A stretch of 64,000 nucleotides of DNA from Massariosphaeria phaeospora (lineage: Eukaryota; Ascomycota; Dothideomycetes; Pleosporales). Every line of letters starts with the position of its first letter. Within the stretch, counting starts at the first letter, position 1. The notes under the pieces were generated by a model. That model made no database searches, was not told where the DNA came from, and saw only the letters and a program-made list of their open reading frames with translations. Below, one piece after another: positions 1-11,085 of this stretch. Location: the NCBI GenBank assembly GCA_011032825.1, contig JAADJZ010000020.1, positions 620,001-684,000 on the forward strand, written 5' to 3'. The position numbers were made by a program, and so were the translations under genes.

Positions 1-1669
1 TGTGGTGCAAGTCCTTGGTTGCGCTGGAAACAAACACGTCGCTGTCTCTGTCGGGAGTGCGCGCCGAGGGACTAGCGTGAGTGTCTCCAGGCTTCGAAGT
101 GCTGATCTCCTTCATCAAGGCCGAGAAGACTCGCTTTGGGTCGACGGGCGCGGAGACGTCCTCGACAAGACTGTCCATTTCCATTGGCTCACGGAACGCA
201 GCGAAGCCAGGGATCGGGGGTGGCTTGCGCTTTGGGGACTTGGGTGCGAACATGTGGTCGACCTCGCTGCTAATGCTATCCTTGGCTTCATGGATGACGG
301 TCAGCCGCTTCATCTCGCGCTGTGTGAGGGTGCCGCCAGCGGAAGAACTGCCCCAGCTGGTGACGCGCGACGTTGCAGGGAGGCTGGCCTCGGCCTCACT
401 ATGTAGACTTCGATTGCTGCGGATACTGCGAAGACTTCCGCGGGAGGTCGGACGGACCAACGCCGGCCTGCCGCCCTCCAGCGACGGTGTGCGCGATTTG
501 ACTCGCTGAAGAGTAGCATGATCTGGGCTTGGGATGTCTGGCCGGTGCTGAAGCCGTGAAGGGGGATCCAGTCTACCGGAGTGACCGCCGTAATAGTCGC
601 GGCTTGCATCAATCTGCTGCACAGGGAGCGTCGTGGAGTTGTTCGAGGTCCGTCTGAAGACTCTTTTCAGCTTGTTCTTTAGTGAGCCTGAGAACGACCG
701 CTTCTCCTTCTTGTCCTTCTCCGGCTGGAAATCGCAAAGCGTAACGTCCACTGTGGTGTCGTTGGATATGTACTGGCTCTCGCTCGAGACGGCCCTAGCC
801 GCCAAGTTGTCCTTCTTCTTGCCTTTGTCTTGCCTCTTCTTGAACGGCGCGAGGAACAGAGACGGCTTGTGCTTGACCTGTCGTTGCTGGAAGCCTTGCA
901 GGTACTTGTCTCGCGCTTTGTCTACCGTCTCGTCGGGGGCAACGGTGACAGGCAAGCGTGGAGACACAAGAGGCGAGACTGCCACGGTCCGGCTAGCCAC
1001 GAGGCTAGTCGAGAGCGCCGATGAGGGTGCGGTTGAGATAATATCCGGTGCCGGGCTGACGATGACCGGTGGCGTGGTCAGATACTTGGCCGGCGGACGC
1101 GCGATGGGCGAGCCCGTCTGGACACTGCTGGCATAGTACATGGAGCGCGCCTTGCGGATCTGCTGCGACGCTGCTGATGATGTGGGGCCTATCCGCTGCG
1201 GCTTGGGCTGTGAGGTGGGACGGACATTCTCGTTGAACGCAACCAAGGGCTGCGTCGAGGGCGGGCGGTCCAGGGCGGGCGTGGGGTAGAAGGCAGGGAA
1301 TTTCTCCAAGCCCGCTGCTGTCGACGGTCTTGTCTGGCGGCTCACACTCGGCGCCTGCGGGCCTTTCAGCGGATTGAGGGAGCGCAGACTAGACTCGCGC
1401 GGCGGGAAGTGGCTGCCCTGCGAGGTCAGCGACTTGCGGCTGGCATTGCTCTTGCTCCTCGCCACGTCGGAGCTGCGCTTCTTCTGCCGCGGCGAGACGT
1501 CCTGCTCGTGGGCTCGGACGTAGGCTGTGGCGGCGGCAGCTACAGCATGCTGCTGGGCGACGTCAGCGTCGAACGGCTCTGCCACAGAGGGAGCATGGCG
1601 ATGGGCCGTCGACGTGGATTTGGAGCGGCGGAGACGGGTGCCAGCATCGCTCGACGCCCGAGAGAGCAT
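1..1669 (-). CDS. Conserved fungal protein, Ser/Pro-rich and basic, 3' end outside window
   Basis: One uninterrupted reading frame runs on the minus strand from ATG at 1669 to the window edge (556 codons, no stop), so the C-terminus is missing. It begins MLSRASSDAGTRLRRSKSTS. A middle segment near residues 320-350 is rich in Lys/Arg and reads SGSLKNKLKRVFRR, followed by VQQIDASRDYYG. A further patch reads TQREMKRLTVIHEAKDS. Most of the chain is Ser/Pro/Arg-rich and looks disordered. The N-terminus and the SGSLKNKLKRVFRR block match a type of large uncharacterised Pezizomycotina protein that I remember only as hypothetical, so I assign no function. Basic amphipathic patches in a disordered chain could suit membrane-edge or scaffold roles, which is speculation. 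Plus-strand ORFs over this stretch are shadows. The divergent BTB gene starts 767 bp away. Confidence 0.8.
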   Translation of the reverse strand, partial: MLSRASSDAGTRLRRSKSTSTAHRHAPSVAEPFDADVAQQHAVAAAATAYVRAHEQDVSPRQKKRSSDVARSKSNASRKSLTSQGSHFPPRESSLRSLNPLKGPQAPSVSRQTRPSTAAGLEKFPAFYPTPALDRPPSTQPLVAFNENVRPTSQPKPQRIGPTSSAASQQIRKARSMYYASSVQTGSPIARPPAKYLTTPPVIVSPAPDIISTAPSSALSTSLVASRTVAVSPLVSPRLPVTVAPDETVDKARDKYLQGFQQRQVKHKPSLFLAPFKKRQDKGKKKDNLAARAVSSESQYISNDTTVDVTLCDFQPEKDKKEKRSFSGSLKNKLKRVFRRTSNNSTTLPVQQIDASRDYYGGHSGRLDPPSRLQHRPDIPSPDHATLQRVKSRTPSLEGGRPALVRPTSRGSLRSIRSNRSLHSEAEASLPATSRVTSWGSSSAGGTLTQREMKRLTVIHEAKDSISSEVDHMFAPKSPKRKPPPIPGFAAFREPMEMDSLVEDVSAPVDPKRVFSALMKEISTSKPGDTHASPSARTPDRDSDVFVSSATKDLHH

Positions 1670-1887
1670 TGAGAGAGAGGGATAAGACTAGATGGGGGCA
1701 GAAGCGTGATCCGGCCCTGGTGTCTGCAAAAGCGAAGTTCTGCGGACGAGTTGGGGAGGGAATGGCTGCTGGGTGCAGAAGAAGAGTTTGGGGCCAGCAG
1801 AGGCGCCGCGAAGAACAAAGATAGCTGGGGGCAAGAGATCGAACGATACGGCAGCGCGCCTGCCATGATGCAGGCGGTGTCGCTTGC

Positions 1888-1926
1888 TCGCGGGTGCCTC
1901 TCGCGGGTGCCTCTCGCGGGTGCCGC
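1888..1926. repeat. 13-bp tandem repeat, three copies
   Basis: TCGCGGGTGCCTC starts at 1888, 1901 and 1914, the last copy with one change. It lies in the 767-bp divergent spacer between the minus-strand gene ending at 1669 and the BTB gene at 2436. No gene is seen in that spacer. Confidence 0.85.
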
Positions 1927-2169
1927 CTTTGCGCTTTCCTCGCCTGGCGGTGCGGTTGCTGCAGAGGACACCACGACCCGAGCAATGCAACGCATCACTG
2001 TTCACTCCTTCTGTGGCAAACCCGCCAAAAACTGACCAACAACACATGCCCAAACGTCTGAACGGCATTGAAGGAAGGCTAGAAGTAGAAGCGAAAAGAC
2101 CAGCAAAGACGGAATCGGAAATACATGTTTGGCATTCCTACGGAGGCTTTCAACCCGTTACGCTTTCTA

Positions 2170-2242
2170 CGTGAGGCTGGAGAGGACCTGCACAATGCAC
2201 GTATTCTGCGTGAGGCTGGAGAGGACCTGCACAATGCACGTA
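2170..2242. repeat. 39-bp-period direct duplication upstream of BTB gene
   Basis: A 34-bp stretch beginning CGTGAGGCTGGAGAGGACCT occurs at 2170 and again, identical, at 2209. The perfect identity implies a recent duplication. It lies about 200 bp upstream of the BTB start codon, in promoter or 5' UTR. The period is a multiple of three, but no supported coding frame runs through it. Confidence 0.85.
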
Positions 2243-2435
2243 GTCGTGCTCGACCGTTGGACGATGAGTGCTGGAAAGCGTTGCTGGCGCTTCCTGTCCC
2301 GTCCTGGGCCAATCACGTGCCGTTTGCCAAGACCAAAAACCTCACCCGGGGCAGGCAGCAGCAAACCCAAACACATGCGCGTCGACGTCGTCCCACCATT
2401 ACATTTCTTTTCCAATATCACCGTCAACAGCAGTC

Positions 2436-3431
2436 ATGGGGGCCTCTCAGAGCTCGCCTTCACCACGTCGCGCCTCCGAACCCCCCGCAGGTGGCGCTGG
2501 CGACCCAACAGCAACCTGCATCCGCCCTTACCGTGCCCTCGCCACGAACAGCAGACATATCGCACCCAGCAGCTCCTATTGCAATCTCTACGACGGAATC
2601 GTGTCGCTGGTGCAAGATAACAAGTATTCCGACCTCATCGTCATCTGCGGCGACGACCGCTACCCCGTCCATCGCGCCATTGTGTGTCCGCGGAGTCGCT
2701 ACTTCGAGGAATGCTGCGCGCCAAGAGACGGCGAGATCGATATGGTAATTCTCGCTCGGAGGTCTCTGGCATTATGGTGCTGACTTCAATTGGAGGCGTC
2801 TCCCGGAAAGCCAACGAAGATCTGGATCGACCCGTCCAAATGCGAATCGCACATCGTAGCCGCCGTGCTCACATTCTTGTACACGCTCGATTACACAGCA
2901 GGAGGCCTGCAAACACTCTCTTTTGGCCTACCGGCGGCTGAGTATGATGCTTACGAGGACGCGGATTCGGCGATAGACGACTTCGGTGATCTAAAGATCG
3001 AGAACGAGCCGTCGCTCATGAGTGACGACAGCGCAGAGTCCGTCGCGACCGCATCACTCGACACTCCCGACCGATCCTTCTCAGCATCGTCCACCCTCAC
3101 GTTCCGGCCTGACCCAGCCACTATGCCCAACGAGTTAGTCTTCCACGTCCAGACGTACGTTGCAGCCCAATGCTTTGGTATCACGTCATTGCAGGATGTT
3201 GCCAGGGACAAGTTTGAGAAGCGCTTGAGGTGCGGGCCTTGGAGCCTGGAGATGATCTCTTGTATCCGCGAGGTGTACCGACAAGGCAGCACTTGCATGC
3301 TGGTGTGTTTGAAAGAGGACATACTGAAGGTGGCGAAAGCACGTTTCCGAGTACTGAAGAACTGCGAGGGCTGGAACGATCTAGTGTTTGACTTCCCCGA
3401 GTTCGCAGCAGACATACTGAGGCGCATGTAG
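2436..3431 (+). CDS. BTB/POZ domain protein, two exons
   Basis: The coding sequence is join(2436..2744, 2796..3431), giving 314 residues. The 51-nt intron has donor GTAATT and a CTGAC branch site and keeps phase 0. After a disordered N-terminus (MGASQSSPSPRR), the BTB core reads DNKYSDLIVICGDDRYPVHR, then SRYFEECC, and after the splice site VAAVLTFLYTLDY. This is the usual fungal BTB pattern of a short domain with an acidic linker and a helical C-terminal part (QTYVAAQCFGITSLQDVARD). Such proteins are generally thought to be protein-interaction or Cullin-3 adaptor factors, and the substrate is unknown here. The acceptor reads GAG rather than the commoner CAG/TAG, so a slightly different splice is possible. 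A second BTB gene lies at 12572. Confidence 0.85.
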
Positions 3432-3473
3432 AAACACTAGGTATGATGCGCTCCATGTATATTCTTCAAGGGT

Positions 3474-5179
3474 TCAGGTTGAATATCGAAGTGGGCCTTC
3501 TCTGCCCCAAGTGGGACTGTTAGCCAATGGAGAATCTGGCTCCATAGTGTCCTCAGTGTCGAGCCCCGAGTATAACACGTCTTTGTCTCTAACGGAGATG
3601 CTGGCAGTTGCGAAGGTCATACCAGCGAAGACAAGCGCAGCGCCGAAGAAGGGAAGGCCGAGCCACATCCCGCCTCTCTCGATGCCCATCTGGAACATCG
3701 CATTGATCAAAGGGCCCCCAAACATGCTCCCGATGCTCTCGACGATCGCGATCAAGGACATGAGCCGACCAATATTTGGACTGGATTGCCCGCCTACTAC
3801 GTGAATCGAGGTCGATCGCATTGCCGCATTGTAGCCAGTGCCGAGGTTATATATGAGCAGGCCCAAGATAAGGAGGGCCGGGTAGGCCGAGACCCCCATG
3901 ATCAAGAAAGAAACGGTCGTGAGCGCGATGGAGACGCGGGCAATCCATAGATCGGCCCAGTGGGCTGCGATGCGAAGTCTTTTCAAGAGGATGATGTTCA
4001 CTAGCGGAACAAACACTGTCAAGGCCACAAGATTGGTGGCTGCGCGGAAGGAGGTGAGGTATGCAGCCTGCATGCTTGTTAGTTGACCATCCCACAGGTG
4101 CCGGTTGCCCACGTACCTTTTTGATCTCCCAGCCGTACCGCTTAGACGCATATCGGATCAACAGGGTGATTGACTGTCGGCCTAAGCGGTTGCCCAAGAA
4201 CGTCAAGACAACGAGTCCCAGGGTGTAGTCACTCCGCAAGAACGCAAAAGCATCCTTCAAATGATACATTTGTGCCTGGAAGCCGTAGCCGTGGTGCTTG
4301 GTCTGCAATTCGATGCTCTCATCGTCGGCGTCCTTTGGTTCAGGCAGATCGCGCATATGCAGCGTCTCAGGAAAGAGCATAGCGAGGAAGATGCCGAGTT
4401 GCTGGATGGCAAGAGCAAGGAGGAGGGGAATGTAATCGCCTTTCTCCATGAGCCGTGCAGCCAGTATGGGCGCAAGGAGCTCCGCGACTAGGACACTCGC
4501 AGTCAGGTAAAGGAAGACCGATGTTCTACACCAGTCAGCAGACGTCTTTGGCGTGACTGGGGGTTCCTCACCGTTTCTCTGGCGGGACAATGTCTGAGAC
4601 CATGGTCATGCCTATCGCCGTAGCCACCATGGGCCCGCCTCCCATGGCCAGGAAGACCGACGACAACCATGTCAGCTGCAGCGGCAGACTGCGGAAGTAA
4701 CTTATCAACAGGACCCACGCCAGCTGGAACTGCAGTCCCATCAAGCTCGCCGCGAACACCCACTTCCTGCCCACCCGGTCCGCTAGCAAGCCGAACGGCA
4801 CCGCCAGCAGTATCCCAGGAATCGCATCGAACATGTCCTGCCACCCGAAGATCATAGCCAACTTCTGCTGTATCTCGTCCTCCTTGCACAGATGTTCGGC
4901 AACGGTGCCATCTGGGCCGATCTTCGACGGGTCGTGGGTCTCGTAGTAGCGGATGCAAAGGTTCGCTTCGAACACGCGTGTTTTGGGGGCTTCGGCGAGG
5001 TAGGCGCCTACGTCGATGATGGCGACGAGGAGGTAGATCACTCCAATGAGCACTATCCACGGCTTCTTCTTCTTGGGCACGAGGGGCGGTGCAAACGGCG
5101 ATTCGGAGAGCGTGGGCGATATTAGAGGCGCACCCTCCTCCCACGCACCGCGAGGCGCATAGGGGTCCTGCCCAGCCAT
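3474..5179 (-). CDS. Major facilitator superfamily transporter, three exons
   Basis: The coding sequence is complement(join(3474..4067, 4117..4525, 4572..5179)), giving 536 residues; both junctions keep frame. The start at 5179 (MAGQDPYAPRG) is preferred, though an in-frame ATG at 5191 adds four residues. A cytosolic N-terminus of about 40 residues ends in a KKKK cluster before TM1 (41-61). A long first extracellular loop (about 65-105) contains Cys and precedes GLLADRVGRK at 130-139, the MFS motif A between TM2 and TM3. About twelve hydrophobic segments follow. A hydrophilic central loop (PETLHMRDLPEPKDADDESI) separates the two halves. It is a plasma-membrane or vacuolar solute or drug transporter, and the substrate cannot be told. 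No biosynthetic cluster surrounds it. Confidence 0.9.
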
Positions 5180-7352
5180 CGTGAAGCGCAAAGAGACCGG
5201 CGTTTAGGAAAGACGTAGGGAGTCGGGGACAAAGAAGCTAGAATTCGACAGAGCGAAGCGTGGACAATGAGGGTCGTCAAGACGCTATTGTAGCGTAATG
5301 TAGCGCTCGCACTAACGTCAGCCAACGCCCTGCCATGCGGAGAGGGTGACCGCGGCGACGGCTGAGGCGCATCGTAGAGGCATTGTTGGAGGCGCTACGT
5401 TTCGAGTCGGAGGATAGGGGGGACGGGGGCGGATGCGCCGGGATGAATGCAGATCAGATCTTGGAAGCTCTGTGATGGGGTTTAGGGCTGAGTCATCGGC
5501 TAGCTCACACGTCACCCATGCCAGCCACCGCCACCGTCAACCCCGCCGTCCAACAACCATCCGACACCATGTCTTCTGGCTTGCGCCCATCGTCGTATTC
5601 GCACTGCATGCACGCGCCCTGGCTCTTGCTTGTTTGTATTGTTTCGGATTCCTGGACCCGCGCAGTTCCGCCCGGCTGGCTTCGCTAGCAGCTTGCTGCC
5701 TAGAGGACGCGCAACCGCACCAAAAGACGCTGGGTCGACCAATGGCGCAAAGCACACGGTTTCGTAGCAGTGAGCACGAGAGTGGTACTCCTTGCGAGGC
5801 ATCCATCAACTCAAATCCAGCGAAGCTCCACGAAGCCACGTGTTCTGGATTCCCACACCTTGGTGTCTCCGAGATCCGATCTCGATTCGAGATACCCTTT
5901 CAGACTAGTGTGCGCTAACCAGTTCACGCTGCAAATTAGTGCACAGGGTTGGGCAAGTCTTAGCGATTGGTCTCTTCTACGCCGATGTTTTCCCCGGGCT
6001 TGACTTCATGTCAAGTCAGGCATGGCTGTTAATACCTACAATGAGGTCGACTTTGAGTCTGCGTTACAAATTTCCCCAATTACTTCACGCGTGATGATGC
6101 CATCGCACCTAGTTACTCGGCAAGTAAACGCCTGCCGTAGTTCGGATTGCTCCTTTGGCCACGGGGCCGATACCGCTCAGCCAACCGGTGTACCGGCCGA
6201 TTCAACCGTTTGCCTTTCCACACTAGCAGGTAATTGAAGGGAAGCGGTTTCTTGACGATGGTCGAGTCACTTACTCGTGCAACTGTATCGACTCGAGATA
6301 CTTGCAAAACCACTGATGATTCGAATCATGAAATCCGAACTCAGTATCCTAAAGTAACCGAGAGCACTGGATATGCCCCGCCTGTTTTCATTGAGGCGAT
6401 AAGAGACTCCGTGTGGTACTCTCACAATGATCCCTATATTCTTTCGTGGTTCGATTTGGGGTCTCGTCCGTCATCGAGGCTATCCTTTGCCAAGGCACGC
6501 AAAACATTCAGAGCCAAGTCAATGTTTACGTCGAAACATGCCAAACGCTCGAAGAGATATTTTCCGCCATCCATGTTCCGACCGGTCACCACCATCATTC
6601 CACCTTCTATCACACCATTTTCCTTAAGTCGTTCCCTGTTTCTTCATATGCCTTAGACTCTGATCCAGCGAACCTAGTAGCGGCCAGGGAATCGAACATG
6701 CCTGCCAATCTTATAGCGGCTTTTCCATCTACGCTACTATTCAAGAGTGCCCTACACACCACTACACCAGGCCCACTAACTCAAAGCACCCGCGCTCGTA
6801 ACGTGGTCGGTGCTACGACCATCCGTCAAGGTCTCAGGCTATACCTGACCTGATGCAGCCTTTGTTCGAGGCTCCAGCGGTCAGGCAGCGCGAAGCGGTC
6901 AGTGCAGATGAAGCCGGCGGATGCTATGGCCTCGTTGCGGTATATGGAAATATCTACCGCTCCACCTCCATCTCTCCTACACCTAACATAAAGACACTCA
7001 GGAACCCACGAAAAGAGGCGGCTATAGTTTGCATGTGCCTCGGCTGCAAATTAGCTCGATAAAAGATCTGGTATATTGAATTTCATGGAGATTTTTGCAA
7101 CCAGACTCGAGACTGACATGGGTTTTCCGGTGCAGGTTTTTATCAGGCCGCCTGGATAGTGAGCAGCATCATCAGCAGCTTCTGGTATGTTTCCCCGTCA
7201 TCGGAGCTTGCGCATCTTCCACGTCGCTAACCGTCTCTGCCTAGCCTTACAAACACTCCGGCCAATTCAAGCCGCTTTAGTTGTGGTTGACAATTCCCCC
7301 TTCACATGTTCTCGGAGCCCCATGGGCTACTACCATTCACAGCATTCAGTAT
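5180..7352. other. Intergenic, no supported gene
   Basis: About 2.2 kb with only short overlapping ORFs on both strands, none with a recognisable domain or good splice structure. It includes the promoter of the MFS gene (5180-5500) and the upstream region of the F-box-like gene. Confidence 0.6.
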
Positions 7353-8246
7353 ATGAACATGGCTTCATACCACACGTCCTCTCTTGCTCACACTCCTGCA
7401 TCCGTCATGGTGATATCCCCGAGCAGGATATGCGAGATCCCAGAGCAGACGCCTGCCAACATCCAGTTCTCCGACCTTCCTGGCGAACTCCACAACAAGA
7501 TCTACTCACACCTCATTGCCCTACTTCCCCGGACTATCGATGTCGCAGTCGCTCGAGCTAACTCGAGAATCGTACTGGAGAAGCATGGCGTACCTCCAAT
7601 ACCTCACGCGCCTTTCCCTCTCCTGAGTGGACTCCCCGGCATGGTCTACGTGAGTCGCCGGGTATACCGCGAGTTCGTCCCCTTGCTGGTGCGCTCCATT
7701 AGCTTCCACCTCTTCTCTTCGCCCGATATCCGGTATCTATCGCGCTTCCTCTTCTCCAAATCTCTTCCCTGGACCAGCCCCCTGTTCTGCCACATCCGCC
7801 ACCTCGAGTTCCCCACCTACACCACCCGCGCAGACGCACCCTGCCTCATCGCGCACTACATGCAGTTCGCCCGCCTCTGCATCTCGCTCCACTCCATCAC
7901 CCTCTCCTTCTCCACACTCGACCTCCTAAAATCCCACTTCCCCAACCCGGTAATCCGAAACGGCCCGCGACGCAGCAAGACCGTGCAAGAGGTCGCCGCA
8001 GCTTACGAGCTGGCGACGCTGCATCTGCTGCCGAAGCTCACGCGCGTCAGCATGCGCTGCTATGCTAACCATCTGAGCAATCCGCCGTCGGTGCTGGATG
8101 ATCCGCTGCAGACGTTTTGGGATGTCGGGGATTGGCTGGTGCAGGGGTGGAGGGGTGTGCGGGGTGTGAGGGGCGTGGTGCCGCATACGGTGGGGTTGGT
8201 GGATGGGAGTTTGGCGGCTTTTCAGTTGGTGGTTCAGAGGGGGTAG
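7353..8246 (+). CDS. F-box-like protein, single exon
   Basis: This is a 297-residue open frame starting at ATG 7353 (a second ATG lies two codons on). Residues about 38-55 read IQFSDLPGELHNKIYSHLI, the LP-E-ll-I pattern of F-box or F-box-like domains in fungal proteins. The rest (VYVSRRVYREFVPLLVRSIS, ITLSFSTLDLLKSHF) resembles the C-terminal halves of the uncharacterised fungal proteins in which this short domain is common. Such proteins usually join SCF ubiquitin ligases through Skp1; here that is inferred from the domain only. There is no intron. The last 30 codons are very GC-rich, with a WRGVRGVRGVV duplication. Confidence 0.7.
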   Translation: MNMASYHTSSLAHTPASVMVISPSRICEIPEQTPANIQFSDLPGELHNKIYSHLIALLPRTIDVAVARANSRIVLEKHGVPPIPHAPFPLLSGLPGMVYVSRRVYREFVPLLVRSISFHLFSSPDIRYLSRFLFSKSLPWTSPLFCHIRHLEFPTYTTRADAPCLIAHYMQFARLCISLHSITLSFSTLDLLKSHFPNPVIRNGPRRSKTVQEVAAAYELATLHLLPKLTRVSMRCYANHLSNPPSVLDDPLQTFWDVGDWLVQGWRGVRGVRGVVPHTVGLVDGSLAAFQLVVQRG

Positions 8247-8679
8247 GGGAGGGAGGGGTTGCACTTCTGGTTCCCCTCGTGTACTCTGTGTTGGTACTGG
8301 AGTGTATTTGAAACGGGCTGGTAGGATCAGGGGTGACGGTAGATCTCCTTTCTATTCTTTTCTTTTTTCTTACGGGTATGTTATGGGCGTGGTTAGATTG
8401 GAGTTTGATTGTTTCACTATCTCGGGTAGATATCGAGAGTTGGCGTCGTGTAGACTAGATCTGATTGTAAGCCGTTTTTGGACTTTCATTCCCCCGTCGG
8501 CTTGTGTGCTGTGTGGGGTGAAGCTGACTACCCTACGGCGGTATAGGTCGTGGGTCATGCGGATGGACGGATGGGTACGATGGAGGACTGATGGAGGGAA
8601 AAACGGCTCGGGGCGTATCGTGACGTGAGTGGGGTTGCTGACGAGGTGTAGGTTGTGGAAGGCCGGCGGGACTGTCGGT

Positions 8680-9310
8680 GGACGACGCTCGACCGAGCTG
8701 GACGACGAGCTTACCAGCGGCCGAGTACTCGTTGTGTCATGGTATTGACCTCCGGAGGTATGTGGAAGTCATCTGGATCGGTACGATGATGAGGGTACAG
8801 ACGGAGGGTGGCATGTGCTGTGGGATTTCTGATGGGGCGAGATCGTGTGGATCAGAACAACGCTCGACCGAGCTGGACGATGGGTCTACGAGCGGCATGG
8901 CATTGATGACTCCCGAGGTATGCATAGATCATCTGTTCCGGTACGGTGATGAAGTTCCAGTTTCCCAATCCGTGTCCTGCTCTGATGTCGCCAGCCCGGG
9001 ACGATTCTCTACACCGCAAAAACGCTTGACTACACCGCATGACCGACCCACAAGCAGCCCAATACATATTACATCCTGGTATAAACAACTCCTGACCTAT
9101 GCGTAGATCATCTGTATCGGCACAATGATGATGCTATAGTTTCCACTCCCCGTCCTGCCATGATGTGACCAGCTCGGGACGATCATATGCCCTGGGAGAT
9201 TGATGCTGCCTTTTATGGTGCCGCCATCGTAGTCGGTGCGGCGGACGTCGACGAGGAGGAGGGACCAACGCTCGACCAAACCGCATGAGCTCCCCACAAA
9301 CAGCCCAGCA
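8680..9310. repeat. Diverged tandem repeats, about 160-250 bp period
   Basis: The phrase AACGCTCGACCGAGCTGGAC (or close) recurs at about 8684, 8861 and, shortened, 9268. A second phrase (ATCATCTGTTCCGGTACGGT and variants) recurs near 8769, 8926 and 9107. A third (CCAGCTCGGGACGAT and variants) recurs near 8992 and 9170. Order is kept, so this is an old tandem array of roughly four units. It sits between the F-box-like gene and the gene at 9929 and has no coding frame of its own. Confidence 0.65.
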
Positions 9311-9725
9311 GCCATTACGCCCACACTCCCACTGACCGGCCGTCCGTCACACCCCCCACGCCGATGCTCCAGCCCATCCACGCGATCGCATGACCCGTTC
9401 CCCCCTAGCCAGCCAGCTATATAAAAAGCCCGCCGAAACCGCTCATCCCAATTCCCTCCTCCCAGCATCAGCTCGGCTCAGTTCCTCTACCTTATCAGCC
9501 GCTCTTCTTCCTTGTTATCAGACCCCAGTATCCCTGCTTATCGATTGCCATTCCTTGGTTGTTTGGTAGGCAATCGCGCGGTGGGGCGAATGCCGCTTGC
9601 GTGGGCTTGGCGCCCTGTCTCTCTCACCGGAGGGGGCGTATTTGTGGTCACTGCGGGCTTTTTGCGCCACGGGGTGGGTCAGGTGCGTGGGGGAAATTGT
9701 GGGGTGGAGGTCGGGCCGGGGGAGG

Positions 9726-9733
9726 TATATAAG
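9726..9733 (+). promoter_or_regulatory. TATA box of the 9929 gene
   Basis: A perfect TATATAAG lies 196 bp upstream of the chosen ATG at 9929. The intervening leader is rich in TC and CATC, typical of a fungal 5' UTR, which supports the downstream ATG over the far upstream in-frame one. Confidence 0.6.
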
Positions 9734-9928
9734 CACCGTTTCTTTCGGCGGAGGGGGACTATCGCTTCTACATCATCTTCTGATATCGACTGCTACATCG
9801 ACTTACTCCACTGCTTTGACATTCTCGACATTCTCGACCATCACCTCTCGATACTTCTTCGGCTATCCACACTATCCCTTTATACAACTTCGTCTACGAC
9901 ACTTATATCAACACCTCCACACGTCAAC

Positions 9929-10654
9929 ATGCAGAACCAGGTCCAACCGCTTGCTGGCGCCGGTGCCGTCGTATCCATCCGAGGTGAACGCGAAAACTTC
10001 GTCAACCACGCCGCTCCTCGGTTCCTCGCTCCGCATCTGGCGTTGATCGCCAACCTCGCGACGCTCGCTTCCATGGTCTTGCCTTGGGTGTCGACTCTCA
10101 TCTTCGAGATAGAGTCTGCGGCTGACATCTCATGGTTCCATGCGTTCCTCACCTCCGCTGCCGGTGCCGCATTCCACCCCTACATCACCCGCGTCCAGTT
10201 CCCCAAGTTCCATTGGTTCTCTGGGATCAATCAAAGCAAGACGGTCAACCCGTCTCTGGAATTCAGCGCCTGGCTGCCAAACCTGCAAGAAGTCACCCTC
10301 CGGTTTCACACGGCTGGTCTGACAATCTCACGATGGTCTGAAAAGGTCCGGATTGAGAAGGAGCTGGCTGGCGACTGGCCGGGATCCAAGCAGCTGAAGC
10401 TCCGCAAGCTGGACAACGTCGTCGAGTTCTACGACCTGCCAGCACTCTTCAACTGCAACGAACTGAAGATTGTCCATCTGGAATGCGTCGACAGCTTGAT
10501 GGTTCGTGGCTATCTGACCCATGGCAATGCCTTGACCGTATTCGACGAGATCGCCGTCTGGATGAGGAATGAATTCCACTCTCGGCATAGGCACATCACC
10601 ATCACGAAGGACGTGATTGCGGTGACTGGGCAAGTCGATGAGACCTGGGACTAG
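9929..10654 (+). CDS. Small uncharacterised fungal protein (family with 11428 copy)
   Basis: This is a 241-residue single-exon frame starting MQNQVQPLAGAGAVVSIRG. The open frame extends further upstream, but that part would cross the TATA box and leader. The protein has a hydrophobic stretch (about 50-75), then PNLQEVTLRFHTAGL, and a C-terminal pattern of FDEIAVWMRNEF followed by a basic stretch. The neighbouring broken gene has the matching pattern (KEI-DLRFNQD, LREIKFEAM, LGDLADWLEREFLG), so the two are paralogues. I know such roughly 240-residue proteins only as recurrent hypothetical proteins of Dothideomycetes, often near F-box-like genes. Function unknown. Confidence 0.65.
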   Translation: MQNQVQPLAGAGAVVSIRGERENFVNHAAPRFLAPHLALIANLATLASMVLPWVSTLIFEIESAADISWFHAFLTSAAGAAFHPYITRVQFPKFHWFSGINQSKTVNPSLEFSAWLPNLQEVTLRFHTAGLTISRWSEKVRIEKELAGDWPGSKQLKLRKLDNVVEFYDLPALFNCNELKIVHLECVDSLMVRGYLTHGNALTVFDEIAVWMRNEFHSRHRHITITKDVIAVTGQVDETWD

Positions 10655-10851
10655 TTGGCTGCTTTGTGTCTGAGCCTACTTGGGATCCATCCTGTAACTG
10701 CGCTGGATTGATAGTAGATGGATTTGCGATTAGAATGGTTTGCTTTACGATTGCGAGTGTGCCGTGTCCCGATTTGGGGCATTCGACGATTGAATTAGTA
10801 AATAGCTTGTGTACAACAATTGATTCTGCAAGATTGTTGCAAAATCACTTA

Positions 10852-11085
10852 TTCTCAATGCTGTGACAGTGACATTATGTTTCTTCTCACCAAAGCCATG
10901 AACCTTCTGCACGTGTACTCGTTTTCAGTACCTTGATAATCACATTGTCCTTATCTTATCAAATCCGCGAACCTCCTGTAGCATACCAGTCTCCAGCATC
11001 GTGACAATTACATCGTGTTTTCTCTATCAAACTCAGGAACGTCCTGTACGTATACCAATTCTCAGCACTATAGCAATCGTATCAG
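10852..11085. repeat. 69-bp diverged tandem repeat, three full copies plus a partial
   Basis: Units begin at about 10852, 10922, 10990 and 11059 with TTCTCAATGCTGTGACA-like sequence, each followed by a CACATTGT-like block and an AACCTCCTGTA-like block. Periods are 70, 68 and 69 bp. The copies differ by roughly a third, so the array is old. It lies in the spacer between the 9929 gene and its broken paralogue. No ORF is conserved across units. Confidence 0.7.

Noticed and set aside
2..1672. Several plus-strand ORFs of 60-167 codons
   Set aside because: They are shadows of the uninterrupted 556-codon minus-strand frame, which has a consistent fungal composition and a recognisable N-terminus.
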